64,000 nucleotides of DNA from Micromonospora zamorensis (GCF_900090275.1 NZ_LT607755.1:806001-870000); one strand, 5' to 3'. Counted from the stretch's first letter, positions 37,240 through 46,800 are shown. Numbers and translations are program-made. The notes: generated by a model not told the origin, from the letters alone.

Positions 37240-38181
37240 TCAGCGGGCCGGTTCGGGCATCCGGGCGCGTAGGGCCTGGATGAACCACTCCGCCGCCGGG
37301 GCGACCGCGTCGCCGGTCGACCAGCCGTTGAGCACCGACAACAGGTCGACATAGCGGTCCCGGCGGGGATCGTTCGCCACGGTCAGTCGGTCGAGCAGCC
37401 GCTGGCGCAGGTCGGCGTCGTCCGGGCGCCCCCGCAGACGCGCGTACCGGTCGATGACCCTCGCGACCACGGCATCCGCCTCGGGAGCGGTCGGATCGAG
37501 ACCGGCCGCCAGGGCGGGGGCCACCGCGTCCCGAACCACCGCGACGGCGTCCGGGCGGGGCAGTCCCGGGACGTCGTGGTCGGCGGCGTGCTGGCGCGCC
37601 AACCGTCGCATGCTCGCCAGGAAACTGGCGTCCTGGCACAGCTCGGCCAGCTCCAGCCACGCCTCGACCTGCTCGGTGCTGGGCTCGTCGGGCAGGCTCG
37701 GTGTCATCGACACGACGACACCGGGCGAGGTGGGCTGGTCGCGCAGACCAGCGAAGACGGTGTTCAGGAAGTCACCCACCAGGTGCCCCCGCTCGCGCGT
37801 GGTGAGCTGGGCCAGGCGGTGCAGGTCGTCCACCTCCGCCGGGCCCGCCCCGCGCCTCGCCGCGACGGTGAGCACCGCCTGGCGCAGCCGCAGCACCCGG
37901 ATCTGCACCGCCAACGCCTCGGCGTGCGCGGCGGCCACCTCGGGCAGGGTCACCTCGCGGTTCACCACGCGACGAACGGTGGCCAGGTCCACGCCCAGCT
38001 CGCGCAGGGTGCGGACCAGTTCCAGTCGGGCGACCGCCTCGGCGTCGAACAGGCGGTAGCCGGCGGGGCTCCGGTCGGTGGGCGGCACGATTCCCCGGTC
38101 GGCGTAGTACCGGATCGTCTTGACGCTCAGGCCGGTTCGCCCGGCCAGGTCGCCGATCGTGTACAGCGGTTTCCCGTTCAT
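37240..38181 (-). CDS. MerR-family transcriptional regulator
   Basis: Regulator of 313 residues. The winged helix-turn-helix at the N-terminus reads YTIGDLAGRTGLSVKTIRYYADRGIVPP. A coiled dimerisation helix and a long C-terminal ligand-binding region of about 200 residues follow. No Cys-based metal site is visible, so a small organic ligand or drug is more likely than a metal (inference). Start ATG 38181 with GGTGGGG upstream. A dyad at 38196-38214 fits autoregulation. Confidence 0.88.
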   Translation of the reverse strand: MNGKPLYTIGDLAGRTGLSVKTIRYYADRGIVPPTDRSPAGYRLFDAEAVARLELVRTLRELGVDLATVRRVVNREVTLPEVAAAHAEALAVQIRVLRLRQAVLTVAARRGAGPAEVDDLHRLAQLTTRERGHLVGDFLNTVFAGLRDQPTSPGVVVSMTPSLPDEPSTEQVEAWLELAELCQDASFLASMRRLARQHAADHDVPGLPRPDAVAVVRDAVAPALAAGLDPTAPEADAVVARVIDRYARLRGRPDDADLRQRLLDRLTVANDPRRDRYVDLLSVLNGWSTGDAVAPAAEWFIQALRARMPEPAR

Positions 38182-38195
38182 GTCCCCACCCTGCT

Positions 38196-38214
38196 GTCTC
38201 CCCCCGCTGGAGAC
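38196..38214 (-). promoter_or_regulatory. Candidate MerR operator
   Basis: Dyad GTCTCC-N7-GGAGAC immediately upstream of the merR ribosome site. Its size and position match a MerR operator within a 19-bp spacer promoter. No second target gene with the same dyad was noticed in the window. Confidence 0.45.
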
Positions 38215-38385
38215 TCAACCCGACACCGGCGACAGGCGCATTCGACTCGCTCAGACCCCTCCCTGGCACTGTTGTGTCCTCCGGCCAGACGTCGGCGGTG
38301 GGTCGCGCAACCCGTCCCGGACAGGGCATAGTGGCCCGCGGTGCCATCGACCGGTGTTGCCTGCTCTTGCAGAAGGTGGTTGGAA

Positions 38386-39498
38386 GTGACGACGCGCTTA
38401 TGTGTCCGATGGACCCGGGCGGCCGCATTGATCACGCTGATCGGGGGGACGTTCGCGGTGTCGGCGGCGCCCGCGACGGCCGCCCCGCAGCCCGTCCGGA
38501 TCCTGAGCGTGTCGGCGGAGAACGTGAAGCCCAACGAGACGGTGCGCGTGCGGTTCAGCGTCACCAACACCGGCAGCAGGGCCGAAACGGCCATCGTGGT
38601 GGTCGGCGGCGGCCTGCGATGCACCTCCGGATGCCGGGCAGAGCCGAAGCTGGGACCCGGCCGGAGCCAGACCTTCGACACGACGCTCGTCGCCCCCGCA
38701 GCTCGTCCGAATGAGATCACCGGCCTCAACATCTCAGTCGCCGTGCGGCTTGCCGGGCAGAACAGCTATGACCACAGGACCGTCTACGTCCACGGCCCGG
38801 GTGCGTCGCCATCCGGCGGGGACAAGCCGGCAGCCGGGGTGAAAAGTGTCTCCGGTCGGGTCCGCGACGCCAGCGGAAAGGTAATCGGCGGCGTGAACCT
38901 GACCATCACGGACAGCGCCGGGCACGAATACCGGACGACCACCAACCGCAGCGGCCAGTTCTCGATCACGTCGAGCGACGGCAAGCCGATCGCCGAGGGC
39001 ACCATCACCGTCCGCGCGACCATGGACGGCTACGGCACCGCTCGCACGACCGTACGAGGCACTGCCGGTGACGTCGCGACAGTGGGGCTGACCCTCTCGG
39101 CGGTGGCAGCGCCCACCAGGACGTCGCCGTCGCCCGCCGTGGAGGCAAGCCCTCTCGCCGCTGAGGAGGTGGGCGAGGAGACCCCCGCTGCTGCGCTGCC
39201 CACCCTCAAGGCCGTCAGCGAGGAGGGAAGCAGTTCGTTGCCCTTCCTGCTCCTGGGTGGCCTGCTGGTCGCCGCGGGCGTGGGCGCGCTCGCACTGGTG
39301 GTGATGCGCCTGAGGAACACACCGGACGCTGTCGCGGAGTCCGGTGTTGCCTCGACGCCCCAGCTGTTGGCGCCGGCCGGTGGGAGCATGACCGACGCCC
39401 CGACAGCGGTACTGCACCTCGGGCCGGTGCGCGGGTTCCCGGGTTCGTACGGCGCGCCCCCGCAGGGTGGCATCCACCAGAACGACTACCGGGGCTGA
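38386..39498 (+). CDS. Exported membrane-anchored protein with carboxypeptidase-regulatory-like domain
   Basis: Surface protein of 370 residues. It has a signal peptide (about 1-33, ending ATAAPQ), a CARDB-like beta domain (about 35-135) with one Cys pair (LRCTSGCRAE) and a carboxypeptidase-regulatory-like beta sandwich (about 152-230; SGRVRDASGKVIGGVNLTI). A Pro/Ala/Glu linker, a membrane segment (about 283-306) and a short cytoplasmic tail follow. GTG 38386 fits the signal peptide and has AAGGTGG upstream. Role unknown, probably adhesion or display. The 3' end overlaps the convergent hydrolase by 13 bases. Confidence 0.82.
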   Translation: MTTRLCVRWTRAAALITLIGGTFAVSAAPATAAPQPVRILSVSAENVKPNETVRVRFSVTNTGSRAETAIVVVGGGLRCTSGCRAEPKLGPGRSQTFDTTLVAPAARPNEITGLNISVAVRLAGQNSYDHRTVYVHGPGASPSGGDKPAAGVKSVSGRVRDASGKVIGGVNLTITDSAGHEYRTTTNRSGQFSITSSDGKPIAEGTITVRATMDGYGTARTTVRGTAGDVATVGLTLSAVAAPTRTSPSPAVEASPLAAEEVGEETPAAALPTLKAVSEEGSSSLPFLLLGGLLVAAGVGALALVVMRLRNTPDAVAESGVASTPQLLAPAGGSMTDAPTAVLHLGPVRGFPGSYGAPPQGGIHQNDYRG

Positions 39499-40337
39499 AA
39501 GCGCAGGAACGTCGAGACCGTGGCAGTGAATCTGTCGGCGTCGTCAAGCCACGGGTAGTGCCCCGCGCCCGGCTGCACGACCAGTTCGGCGCCCGGTGCC
39601 AGCTCCGCGAGTTGGGCGACCAGGCCGGGCGGGGCGCCGAAGTCGACCTCACCGGCCAGCAGCAGCACCGGGCCCCGGTGTGCGGCGAGCGCGGCGCGGG
39701 TCGCCGGCGGATCGAAGGCGCCCTCGGCGCCGAAGACCCGGGCCGCGTCCTGGTTGCGCTGGCCCGGCTCCGCCGCCTGGTGCGCGCGGGCGGCCGCGTC
39801 CCACCGGCCGTAGAAGAACGGTGCGATCGCCTGCCAGGCATCCGCGGTCGCCGGACCGGACACCATCGAGTCCAACGCCGCCGCTGCCGCCGGGTACCAC
39901 GACTCGCCGGCTCGGACCCGGGTGACCTCCCGGCGCAGCGTGGCGGTCGCCTCCAGGCCGAGAGCCCGCGTGCTCGGTGTGATCAGCGCGAGCCGGCCGA
40001 TCCGCTCGGGATGGCGGGTCGCGTACCCCAGGGCCAGGTTGGCGCCGGCGGAGTGCGCGAGCACGTCACACCGGTCGAGGCCCAGGTGTCGGCGTAGCGC
40101 CTCGACGTCGTCGACCATCTGGTCGCAACGGTAGGTGGAGACGTCGGCCGGTACGGCCGACCGACCGGTGCCCCTCAGGTCGAGGACGACCAGCGTCCGG
40201 TACGCGCCCAGACCGCCGAGATCACCGAGGTACGCCGAGTCCCGCATCGGCCCGCCCGGCAGACAGACCAGCGGGTCGCCCGCGCCGATGCTCCGGTACG
40301 CGAGTGTGGTGCCGTCGGGCGCGGCGAAGGTGGCCAT
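39486..40337 (-). CDS. Alpha/beta hydrolase (proline iminopeptidase-like)
   Basis: Soluble hydrolase of 283 residues. VCLPGGPMRDSAYLGDLGGL contains the oxyanion GGP motif. The nucleophile elbow is VLAHSAGANLALGYA. The acid Asp lies near LLAGEVDFGAPP and the His in PGAGHYPWLDD. Substrate unknown; proline iminopeptidase or lactonase-type activity is possible. ATG at 40337 has GGGAGGG upstream. It overlaps tail-to-tail with the preceding forward gene. Confidence 0.88.
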   Translation of the reverse strand: MATFAAPDGTTLAYRSIGAGDPLVCLPGGPMRDSAYLGDLGGLGAYRTLVVLDLRGTGRSAVPADVSTYRCDQMVDDVEALRRHLGLDRCDVLAHSAGANLALGYATRHPERIGRLALITPSTRALGLEATATLRREVTRVRAGESWYPAAAAALDSMVSGPATADAWQAIAPFFYGRWDAAARAHQAAEPGQRNQDAARVFGAEGAFDPPATRAALAAHRGPVLLLAGEVDFGAPPGLVAQLAELAPGAELVVQPGAGHYPWLDDADRFTATVSTFLRFQPR

Positions 40338-40388
40338 GGGTACACCCTCCCAGGGCGGTTGGGACGTGCGCTTCCCTAGACTGCCTCG

Positions 40389-40643
40389 GTGAGCGGAGAG
40401 CGACGACCCCTGGCCGACCGGCCGCTCACCGAGCCGCACCCGTCCCGGCTGTCGCCGGAGCACCCCGACCGGGCCCGGATCCTCGCCGCACACGATGCCG
40501 CGCTCGCCGCCGGGGAGGCCGGCTATCTCGACCCGCAGAGCGGGTTGTTCGTGCTCAGTGCCGGCTTCCTGGCCCGCCGTGGCACGTGCTGTGGACGCGG
40601 CTGCCGGCACTGCCCGTACGTGGATGATCCACAGTCCGGATAG
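40389..40643 (+). CDS. DUF5522 small Cys-rich protein
   Basis: Protein of 84 residues. It ends in a Cys cluster CCGRGCRHCPY, which could bind zinc or an iron-sulphur cluster. The central AHDAALAAGEAGYLDPQSGLFVLS is typical of DUF5522. GTG start at 40389. Divergent from the hydrolase at 40337. Function unknown. Confidence 0.78.
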   Translation: MSGERRPLADRPLTEPHPSRLSPEHPDRARILAAHDAALAAGEAGYLDPQSGLFVLSAGFLARRGTCCGRGCRHCPYVDDPQSG

Positions 40644-40754
40644 GCGCGGGCAGATCGGCGGAACGAGGGCTTCCGCCCGCCACCGACACGCCGTACGGTG
40701 TCCGACGGACACCTGGCGGGCACCTTCCGCCGTCGGTCGGCGAGAGGGTGGAAC

Positions 40755-41303
40755 GTGCGCGGGCGGATCGTGGTCGCCGGGGTGGCGGGGCTGCTGGTGA
40801 GCGGCTGTGCTGCCGAGGCCGAGCCGGTTGCGGTGCCGCCGCCGGTGCCGATCGCCGTGGACGTGGCGGCGGCCTCCTCGGGTGGGGCCTGCCGGCTGCT
40901 GGACTTCACGGTGATCGAGCAACTGGTCAAGGTGCGCTTCGACGTGGCGGCGGCCAGCGAACAGGGCGACACGCACACCTGTGTGGTGCGGGCCAGGAAC
41001 GCGACGCTGCCGGAGCTGACACTGAGTGTGTCCGAGACCACGATCGACAAGGCCACCTTCGCCGCGGATGTGGTGCCCGACAAGGCGGCGAAGGTCACCG
41101 GGTTGGGTCTGCAGGCGTACCGGCGGACGACCGCCGCGGCGAGCGGGCATGGGCCGGTCGCCGAGGTGGGCTGGCTGGCCACCGACGGACGGTTGGCCAC
41201 GGTGAGTTGGACAGCGGCCCGTGGCGGCGAGCGCTCGGCGGCGGAGAAGCTGACCGGCGCCCTGGCCGCGCTGGCGAAAAAGGTGGACACCCGGGCGTTG
41301 TGA
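40755..41303 (+). CDS. Putative lipoprotein
   Basis: Protein of 182 residues with a short signal peptide and lipobox LVSGC. The extracellular domain (CRLLDF and THTCVVRARN give a possible Cys pair) resembles the small DUF3558-like lipoproteins of actinobacteria, but I am not certain. GTG 40755 fits the signal peptide; an upstream start at 40698 would bury it. The last codons form the left arm of a terminator. Confidence 0.7.
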   Translation: MRGRIVVAGVAGLLVSGCAAEAEPVAVPPPVPIAVDVAAASSGGACRLLDFTVIEQLVKVRFDVAAASEQGDTHTCVVRARNATLPELTLSVSETTIDKATFAADVVPDKAAKVTGLGLQAYRRTTAAASGHGPVAEVGWLATDGRLATVSWTAARGGERSAAEKLTGALAALAKKVDTRAL

Positions 41304-41316
41304 CGCCCGGGTGTCC
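41285..41316. terminator. Hairpin between lipoprotein gene and ideR
   Basis: Perfect 13-bp inverted repeat (41285-41297 with 41304-41316) whose 6-base loop contains the lipoprotein stop codon. Located between two convergent genes. Confidence 0.75.
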
Positions 41317-41337
41317 GGTTGATCAGTTGGCGGCGAC

Positions 41338-42027
41338 TCAGCTCGCGGCGACGAAAACCCGGGAGGCGACCTCGCGGGGCAGCCGCACCCGGTCCCCGGA
41401 GCGGTCGATCGAGACGCCGTCGCGCTCCTGTGCCACGGTCACCGTGGCGCCCGGGTCGACACCGGCGGCGTGCAGCTGGCGCAGCACGTCGGCGTCCTTC
41501 TGCACGCTCTCGCAGATCCGGCGCACCACGACCGACCCGGAAAGGCCGGGGAAGGCCAGGTTGCGCTCACCCTCGGCGGCCTCGGTGGCCTCCGCGGCCG
41601 GTGAGCCCAGCTCCTGAAGCCCTGGGATCGGGTTGCCATATGGGGAGCGGGTCGGCCGGTTGAGCAGGTCGTACACCCGCTTCTCCACCGCGTCGCTCAT
41701 CACGTGCTCCCAGCGGCAGGCCTCCTCGTGGGCCTCCTCGTAGGGCATCCCGATGACGTTGACCAGCAGCAGCTCGGCGAGGCGGTGCTTGCGCATCACC
41801 GACACGGCGCTGCCGCGACCCTGGGCGGTGAGCGTCAGGTGCCGGTCTCCCTCGACGGTGAGCAGGCCGTCGCGCTCCATCCGGGCGACGGTCTGGCTCA
41901 CGGTGGGGCCACTCTGCTGCAGCCGTTCGGCGATCCGGGCACGCAGCGGCGGCACCCCCTCCTCTTCCAGCTCAAGGATGGTGCGCAAATACATTTCGGT
42001 CGTATCGACCAGGTCGTGAGACTTCAT
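41338..42027 (-). CDS. ideR: DtxR/IdeR-family iron-dependent repressor
   Basis: Metal-activated repressor of 229 residues. N-terminal winged helix (DTTEMYLRTILELEEEG, SGPTVSQTVARMERDGLL) is followed by the metal-binding and dimerisation domain. CRWEHVMSDAVEKRV contains the Cys, Glu and His ligands of the DtxR primary site. An SH3-like C-terminal domain (ATVTVAQERDGVSIDR) is present. ATG at 42027 with GGAGGG upstream. In mycobacteria ideR neighbours sigB; here they are about 6 kb apart, with the acetylation and ArsR operons between. Confidence 0.9.
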   Translation of the reverse strand: MKSHDLVDTTEMYLRTILELEEEGVPPLRARIAERLQQSGPTVSQTVARMERDGLLTVEGDRHLTLTAQGRGSAVSVMRKHRLAELLLVNVIGMPYEEAHEEACRWEHVMSDAVEKRVYDLLNRPTRSPYGNPIPGLQELGSPAAEATEAAEGERNLAFPGLSGSVVVRRICESVQKDADVLRQLHAAGVDPGATVTVAQERDGVSIDRSGDRVRLPREVASRVFVAAS

Positions 42028-42128
42028 AAGGTCAGCGGCCCTCCGATGCACGATGCTACCTCGGGTGTTGGCCCGCCGGCCGCCGCCGAACCGTGAGCCC
42101 TCGGCCCGAATGGTGTTGGATGGTCGCC

Positions 42129-42989
42129 ATGTCCGGTACCCAGGAGCCGCTGGTCGAGGTCGATCGGCTCGCCGCCGAGCTCGACGACGCCGATCCGCCC
42201 ACCCTGCTCGACGTCCGCTGGCGGCTCATCGGCCCACCCGGCCACGACGACTACCTCGCCGGTCACCTGCCCGGCGCGGTCTTCGTCGACCTGGACACCG
42301 CGCTCTGCGGGCCGCCCGGCGTCGGCGGTCGGCACCCACTGCCCGACCCGGCCGCGTTGCAGGCCGCGTTGCGGGCCGCCGGCGTCCGCGCCGGTCACCC
42401 CGTTGTGGTGTACGACGGTGGCGACGGCCTGGCTGCCGCCCGGGCCTGGTGGACGTTGCGCTGGGCCGGGCACCGGCCGGTGCGCCTGCTGCACGGTGGC
42501 TTCCCGGCCTGGGTCGCCGCAGGCCTGCCGGTCTCCACCGACGCGCCCGCCCCGACCCCCGGCGACATCGTCGTGCGTCCCGGTGATCTTCCGGTGCTCG
42601 ACGCGGGGCAGGCCGCGGAACTGGCCGCCGCGGACGACGCGGTGCTGCTCGACGTGCGGGCGGCACCGCGTTACCGGGGCGAGGTCGAGCCGATCGACCC
42701 GGTCGCCGGGCACGTGCCGGGAGCGGCGAACCTGCCCGCCGGGGAGTACGTCGGCCCGGACGGGTGCTTCCCGGCCGCCGATGTGCTGAGCGAGCGGTTC
42801 GCCGCCGCCGGCGTCACCGGGGCGCGGGCTGTCGGGGCGTACTGCGGCTCCGGGGTGACCGCCGCGCAGGCGGTGCTCGCGCTGCACCTGGCCGGTCGCA
42901 CGGACGCCGCGCTCTACGTCGGTTCGTGGAGCAACTGGGTGGCCGATCCGACCCGGCCGGTCGCCTCCGGGCCGACTTCCGACCGCTGA
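42129..42989 (+). CDS. Thiosulfate/3-mercaptopyruvate sulfurtransferase (two rhodanese domains)
   Basis: Protein of 286 residues with tandem rhodanese domains. The N-terminal domain has Asp in place of the active Cys (VVYDGGDGLAAAR) and is structural. The C-terminal domain has the catalytic loop YCGSGVTA with Cys near residue 239. It transfers sulphane sulphur to cyanide or thiols. The ATG at 42129 (MSGTQEP) is used; an ATG three codons earlier is possible. Confidence 0.88.
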   Translation: MSGTQEPLVEVDRLAAELDDADPPTLLDVRWRLIGPPGHDDYLAGHLPGAVFVDLDTALCGPPGVGGRHPLPDPAALQAALRAAGVRAGHPVVVYDGGDGLAAARAWWTLRWAGHRPVRLLHGGFPAWVAAGLPVSTDAPAPTPGDIVVRPGDLPVLDAGQAAELAAADDAVLLDVRAAPRYRGEVEPIDPVAGHVPGAANLPAGEYVGPDGCFPAADVLSERFAAAGVTGARAVGAYCGSGVTAAQAVLALHLAGRTDAALYVGSWSNWVADPTRPVASGPTSDR

Positions 42990-43037
42990 CCAGCGCGTGC
43001 GGTGGGCCGACGAAGGTCCTCGTGCGACGATGGGCTC

Positions 43038-44219
43038 ATGTCCGACGACACTGTGGTGGTGTGGGACGAGTCGCTGCTCGCCTACGACATGGGTGACCAT
43101 CCGCTCGATCCGGTCCGGGTGGAGTTGACCATCGCGCTCGCCCGCGAGCTGGGCGTCCTGGATCGCCCCGGGGTGCGCATGGTCAAGCCGGAGCCCGCCG
43201 ACGACGCCGCGCTGACCCGGGTGCACGACCCGGCCTACCTGGCAGCCGTGCGTGCCGCGCCGCGCGATCCGCTCTTCGCCGGGTACGGGCTGGGCACGTC
43301 CGACAACCCGGTTTTCGAGGGGATGCACGAGTCCAGCGCGCTGATCGCCGGTGCGACGATGGCTGCCGCCGAGGCGGTCTGGCGCGGTGACGCACGACGG
43401 GCGGTGAACGTGGCCGGTGGCCTGCACCACGCGATGCCCGCCCGAGCCTCCGGCTTCTGCGTCTACAACGACCCTGCGGTGGCCATCGCCCGGCTGCTCG
43501 ACCTGGGCGCCGAGCGGGTCGCGTACGTGGATGTCGACGTGCACCACGGCGACGGTGTGCAGCAGATCTTCTGGAACGACCCCCGGGTGCTCACGATCAG
43601 CCTGCACGAGACCCCGCTGGCGCTCTTTCCGGGCACGGGCTTTCCGGACGAGACGGGTGGGCCGGGCGCGCAGGGCAGCGCGGTCAACATGCCGCTGCCG
43701 CCGGGTGTCGAGGACCGCGCCTGGCAGCGGGCGTTCCACGCCATCGTGCCGTCGGTGCTGCGCGCGTTCCGGCCGCAGGTGCTGGTCAGCCAGTGTGGCG
43801 CCGACGGGCACCGACTGGACCCGCTCGCCGACCTCAACCTGACGGTGGACGGCCAACGAGCCACCTACCTGGCGATGCGGGCACTCGCCGACGAGCTGTG
43901 CGACGGTCGGTGGGTGGCCACCGGCGGTGGTGGGTACGCCCTGGTCGAGGTGGTGCCCCGGGCGTGGAGTCACCTGCTGGCCGTGGCCACCGGTGACCCG
44001 ATCGCCCCGGCCACGCTCACCCCGCTCGCCTGGCGGGAGCTGGTCGCCTCCCGTCGTCTGGGCCGGGAGGTGCCGTTGCGGATGACCGACGACGCGGACC
44101 CGTCGTTCGAGCCGTGGCAGCCGACCGGCGAGCCCAACGCGGTGGACCGGGCGATCGCCGCGACCCGCAAGACGGTCTTCCCGTTGCTCGGGCTCGACCC
44201 GTACGACCCGCGGGACTGA
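43038..44219 (+). CDS. acuC: AcuC-type histone deacetylase-family lysine deacetylase
   Basis: Zinc deacetylase of 393 residues. GGLHHAMPARASGFCVYND holds the charge-relay His pair. YVDVDVHHGDGVQ carries the Asp and His zinc ligands. SQCGADGHRLDPLADL has the second Asp, and TGGGGYAL the Gly-rich loop. In Bacillus and Streptomyces AcuC reverses acetylation of acetyl-CoA synthetase. Here the next gene, 25 bases on, encodes the matching acetyltransferase, which supports that role. ATG 43038. Confidence 0.92.
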   Translation: MSDDTVVVWDESLLAYDMGDHPLDPVRVELTIALARELGVLDRPGVRMVKPEPADDAALTRVHDPAYLAAVRAAPRDPLFAGYGLGTSDNPVFEGMHESSALIAGATMAAAEAVWRGDARRAVNVAGGLHHAMPARASGFCVYNDPAVAIARLLDLGAERVAYVDVDVHHGDGVQQIFWNDPRVLTISLHETPLALFPGTGFPDETGGPGAQGSAVNMPLPPGVEDRAWQRAFHAIVPSVLRAFRPQVLVSQCGADGHRLDPLADLNLTVDGQRATYLAMRALADELCDGRWVATGGGGYALVEVVPRAWSHLLAVATGDPIAPATLTPLAWRELVASRRLGREVPLRMTDDADPSFEPWQPTGEPNAVDRAIAATRKTVFPLLGLDPYDPRD

Positions 44220-44244
44220 GCCGGGCCAGGGGAGGGCCACGCCG

Positions 44245-46800
44245 GTGACGACCGTGAGCCAACCGGTGGACGTGCTGCTCAGCGACGGCAGCACCGTCCA
44301 GTTGCGACCGATCGACCCGTCCGACGCGCCGGGCATCGTGGCGATGCACAGCCGTTTCTCCGAGCGCACCCGCTACCTGCGGTACTTCTCGCCGTACCCG
44401 CGCATCCCGGAACGGGATCTGATCCGGTTCGTCACCGTCGACCACCGCGACCGGGAGGCGTTCGTGGTGCTGGCCGGCGACCAGATCGTCGCGGTCGGCC
44501 GTTACGAGCGGCTCGGCCCGCAGGCCCCGGAGGCGGAGGTGGCCTTCGTCGTGGAGGACGCCTACCAGGGCCGGGGCATCGGCTCGGTGCTGATGGAGCA
44601 CCTGGCCGACGCGGCCCGGCGCAACGGGATCATGAGCTTCGTCGCCGAGGTGTTGCCGGCCAACGGGACGATGCTGCGCGTCTTCGCCGACTTCGGCTAC
44701 CAGGTCCAGCGCGAGTACGCCGACGGTGTGGTGCACCTGAGCTTCCCGATCGCGCCCACCGAGGCCACGCTGGAGGTGCAGCGCGGCCGGGAACACCGCA
44801 CCGAGGCCCGTTCCATCGCCCGGCTGTTGGCCCCACGTGGCATCGCCGTCTATGGCGCCAGCGCCACCGGTCAGGGCGTCGGCGCCGCGGTGCTCGGGCA
44901 CCTGCGCGACGGCGGCTTCACCGGCGTGGTGGTGCCGGTGCATCCGAGCGCGTCGACAGTGGCGGGGCTGCCCGCGTACCCCTCCGCGGTTGAGGCCGGG
45001 ACGCCGGTGGACCTGGCGGTGGTGGCGGTCCCGCCGGGGGCGGCGACCGCTGTGGTCGCCGACGCCGCCGCCGCGGGGGTGCACGGCCTGGTCGTCATCT
45101 CGGCCGGCTTCGCCGAGGCCGGCGCCGAGGGCGCGGCCACGCAGCGGGCGCTGGTCCGCGCGGCGCACGCCGCCGGCATGCGGGTGGTCGGCCCGAACTG
45201 CCTGGGCGTGGCCAACACCGACCCGACGGTACGCCTCAACGCCACCCTCGCCCCGGCGCTGCCGCCGGCCGGTCGGGTGGGCATCTTCAGCCAGTCCGGC
45301 GCGTTCGGGGTGGCGCTGCTCGCCGAGGCGGACCGGCGCGGTCTGGGGCTGTCCAGCTTCGTCTCGGCCGGCAACCGGGCCGACGTCTCCGGCAACGACC
45401 TCCTCCAGTACTGGCAGGACGATCCCGGCACCGACGTGATCATGTTGTACCTGGAAACCTTCGGTAACCCGCGTAAGTTCGCCCGGCTGGCCCGGCGGAT
45501 CGGCCGTGCCAAACCGGTCGTGGCGCTCGCCTCGCCGGCCCGCCCGGTCGGGGTCGGAGACACCGCAGGCCCGGACGAGGTGGCGGTGGCCGCGCTCTTC
45601 GCCCAGTCCGGGGTGATCCGGGTGGACACCGTGCCGGAGCTGCTCGACGTGGGTGTGCTGCTGGCCAACCAACCGTTGCCGGTCGGCGGACGGGTCGGTG
45701 TGGTCGGCAACTCCTCGGCTCTGACCGGGCTGGCCGCCACCGCCTGCGTCGGGCACGGCCTCACGGTGGCCGACGGTCATCCCCGCGACGTCGGGCCGAG
45801 CGCCGGTGCCGCCGAGTTCGCCGCCGCTCTCGCCGAGACGGCCGCCGACGAGGGGGTGGACGCCCTGGTGGTGGTCTTCGCCCCGCCGCTGCCCGGGCAG
45901 CTGACCGATGTGGACGCCGACGTGACCGCCGCGCTGCCGGCCGCCCTCGCGCTGGGCAAACCGACAGTGGCGACGTTCCTGGTCGGCCGGCTGCCGCCGG
46001 GAGTGCCCGCGTACGGGGGCGTGGAGGAGGCGGTGCGGGCGCTCGCCCGGGTGCACCGGTACGCCGAGTGGCTGCGCCGCCCGCCCGGGGTGGCACCCGA
46101 GTTGCCCGGCATCGACCGGGCCGCCGCGCAGGCCGCGCTCCGCGCCGACGGCACCGACCCGGGGGCGCTGCTGGCCGCGTACGGCATCGACGTGGTGGCC
46201 TCGGTGCCCGTCGACTCGGTCGGCGCGGCGGTGGACGCGGCGACGCGGCTGGGGTTCCCGGTGGCGCTGAAGGCGGCGGATCCCGGGCTGCGGCACCGGG
46301 TCGACCTAGGCGCGGTCCGGCTCGACCTGCCCGACGAGCCGACCCTCCGCCGGGCGTACGCCGAGCTGGCGGCGACCTTCGGCGCGGACGTGCTGGTCCA
46401 GCCGATGGTGCCGCCAGGTGTGGCCTGCGTGGTGGAGTTGGTGGAGGACCCGGCGTTCGGGCCGGTGGTCGGCTTCGGCCTCGGCGGGGTCGCCACCGAG
46501 CTGCTGGGCGACCGGGCCTGGCGGGCGGTGCCGCTGACCGACCGGGACGCGGCCGAGTTGGTCGACGAGCCCCGGGCGGCGCCGTTGCTGCGGGGGCACC
46601 GGGGCGCCGCGCCGGTCGACCGGGCGGCCCTGGCCGACCTGCTGTTGCGGGTCGGTCAGCTCGCCGACGAGCAGCCCCGGGTGCGGTCACTGACCCTCAA
46701 CCCGGTGCTCGCCCGCCCGGAGGGCATCTCGGTCCTGCACGCCCAGGTGCGCGTCGGCGGTGTGGTTGCCCGCCCGGACACCGGCCCCCGCCGCCTGTGA
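44245..46800 (+). CDS. GNAT acetyltransferase fused to NDP-forming acyl-CoA synthetase domains (Pat-like)
   Basis: Protein lysine acetyltransferase of 851 residues. The N-terminal GNAT domain (about 1-170; VAFVVEDAYQGRGIGSVLMEHL binds acetyl-CoA) comes first. Next are a CoA-binding domain (LLAPRGIAVYGASATGQGVG), succinyl-CoA-ligase-like domains (GPNCLGVAN, GIFSQSGAFG) and an ATP-grasp-like C-terminus (PVALKAADPGLRHRVDLGAV). The GNAT-first order is the reverse of enterobacterial Pat. The ligase part is normally a non-catalytic acyl-CoA sensor. GTG start with GGGGAGGG upstream; follows acuC. Confidence 0.88.
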   Translation: MTTVSQPVDVLLSDGSTVQLRPIDPSDAPGIVAMHSRFSERTRYLRYFSPYPRIPERDLIRFVTVDHRDREAFVVLAGDQIVAVGRYERLGPQAPEAEVAFVVEDAYQGRGIGSVLMEHLADAARRNGIMSFVAEVLPANGTMLRVFADFGYQVQREYADGVVHLSFPIAPTEATLEVQRGREHRTEARSIARLLAPRGIAVYGASATGQGVGAAVLGHLRDGGFTGVVVPVHPSASTVAGLPAYPSAVEAGTPVDLAVVAVPPGAATAVVADAAAAGVHGLVVISAGFAEAGAEGAATQRALVRAAHAAGMRVVGPNCLGVANTDPTVRLNATLAPALPPAGRVGIFSQSGAFGVALLAEADRRGLGLSSFVSAGNRADVSGNDLLQYWQDDPGTDVIMLYLETFGNPRKFARLARRIGRAKPVVALASPARPVGVGDTAGPDEVAVAALFAQSGVIRVDTVPELLDVGVLLANQPLPVGGRVGVVGNSSALTGLAATACVGHGLTVADGHPRDVGPSAGAAEFAAALAETAADEGVDALVVVFAPPLPGQLTDVDADVTAALPAALALGKPTVATFLVGRLPPGVPAYGGVEEAVRALARVHRYAEWLRRPPGVAPELPGIDRAAAQAALRADGTDPGALLAAYGIDVVASVPVDSVGAAVDAATRLGFPVALKAADPGLRHRVDLGAVRLDLPDEPTLRRAYAELAATFGADVLVQPMVPPGVACVVELVEDPAFGPVVGFGLGGVATELLGDRAWRAVPLTDRDAAELVDEPRAAPLLRGHRGAAPVDRAALADLLLRVGQLADEQPRVRSLTLNPVLARPEGISVLHAQVRVGGVVARPDTGPRRL

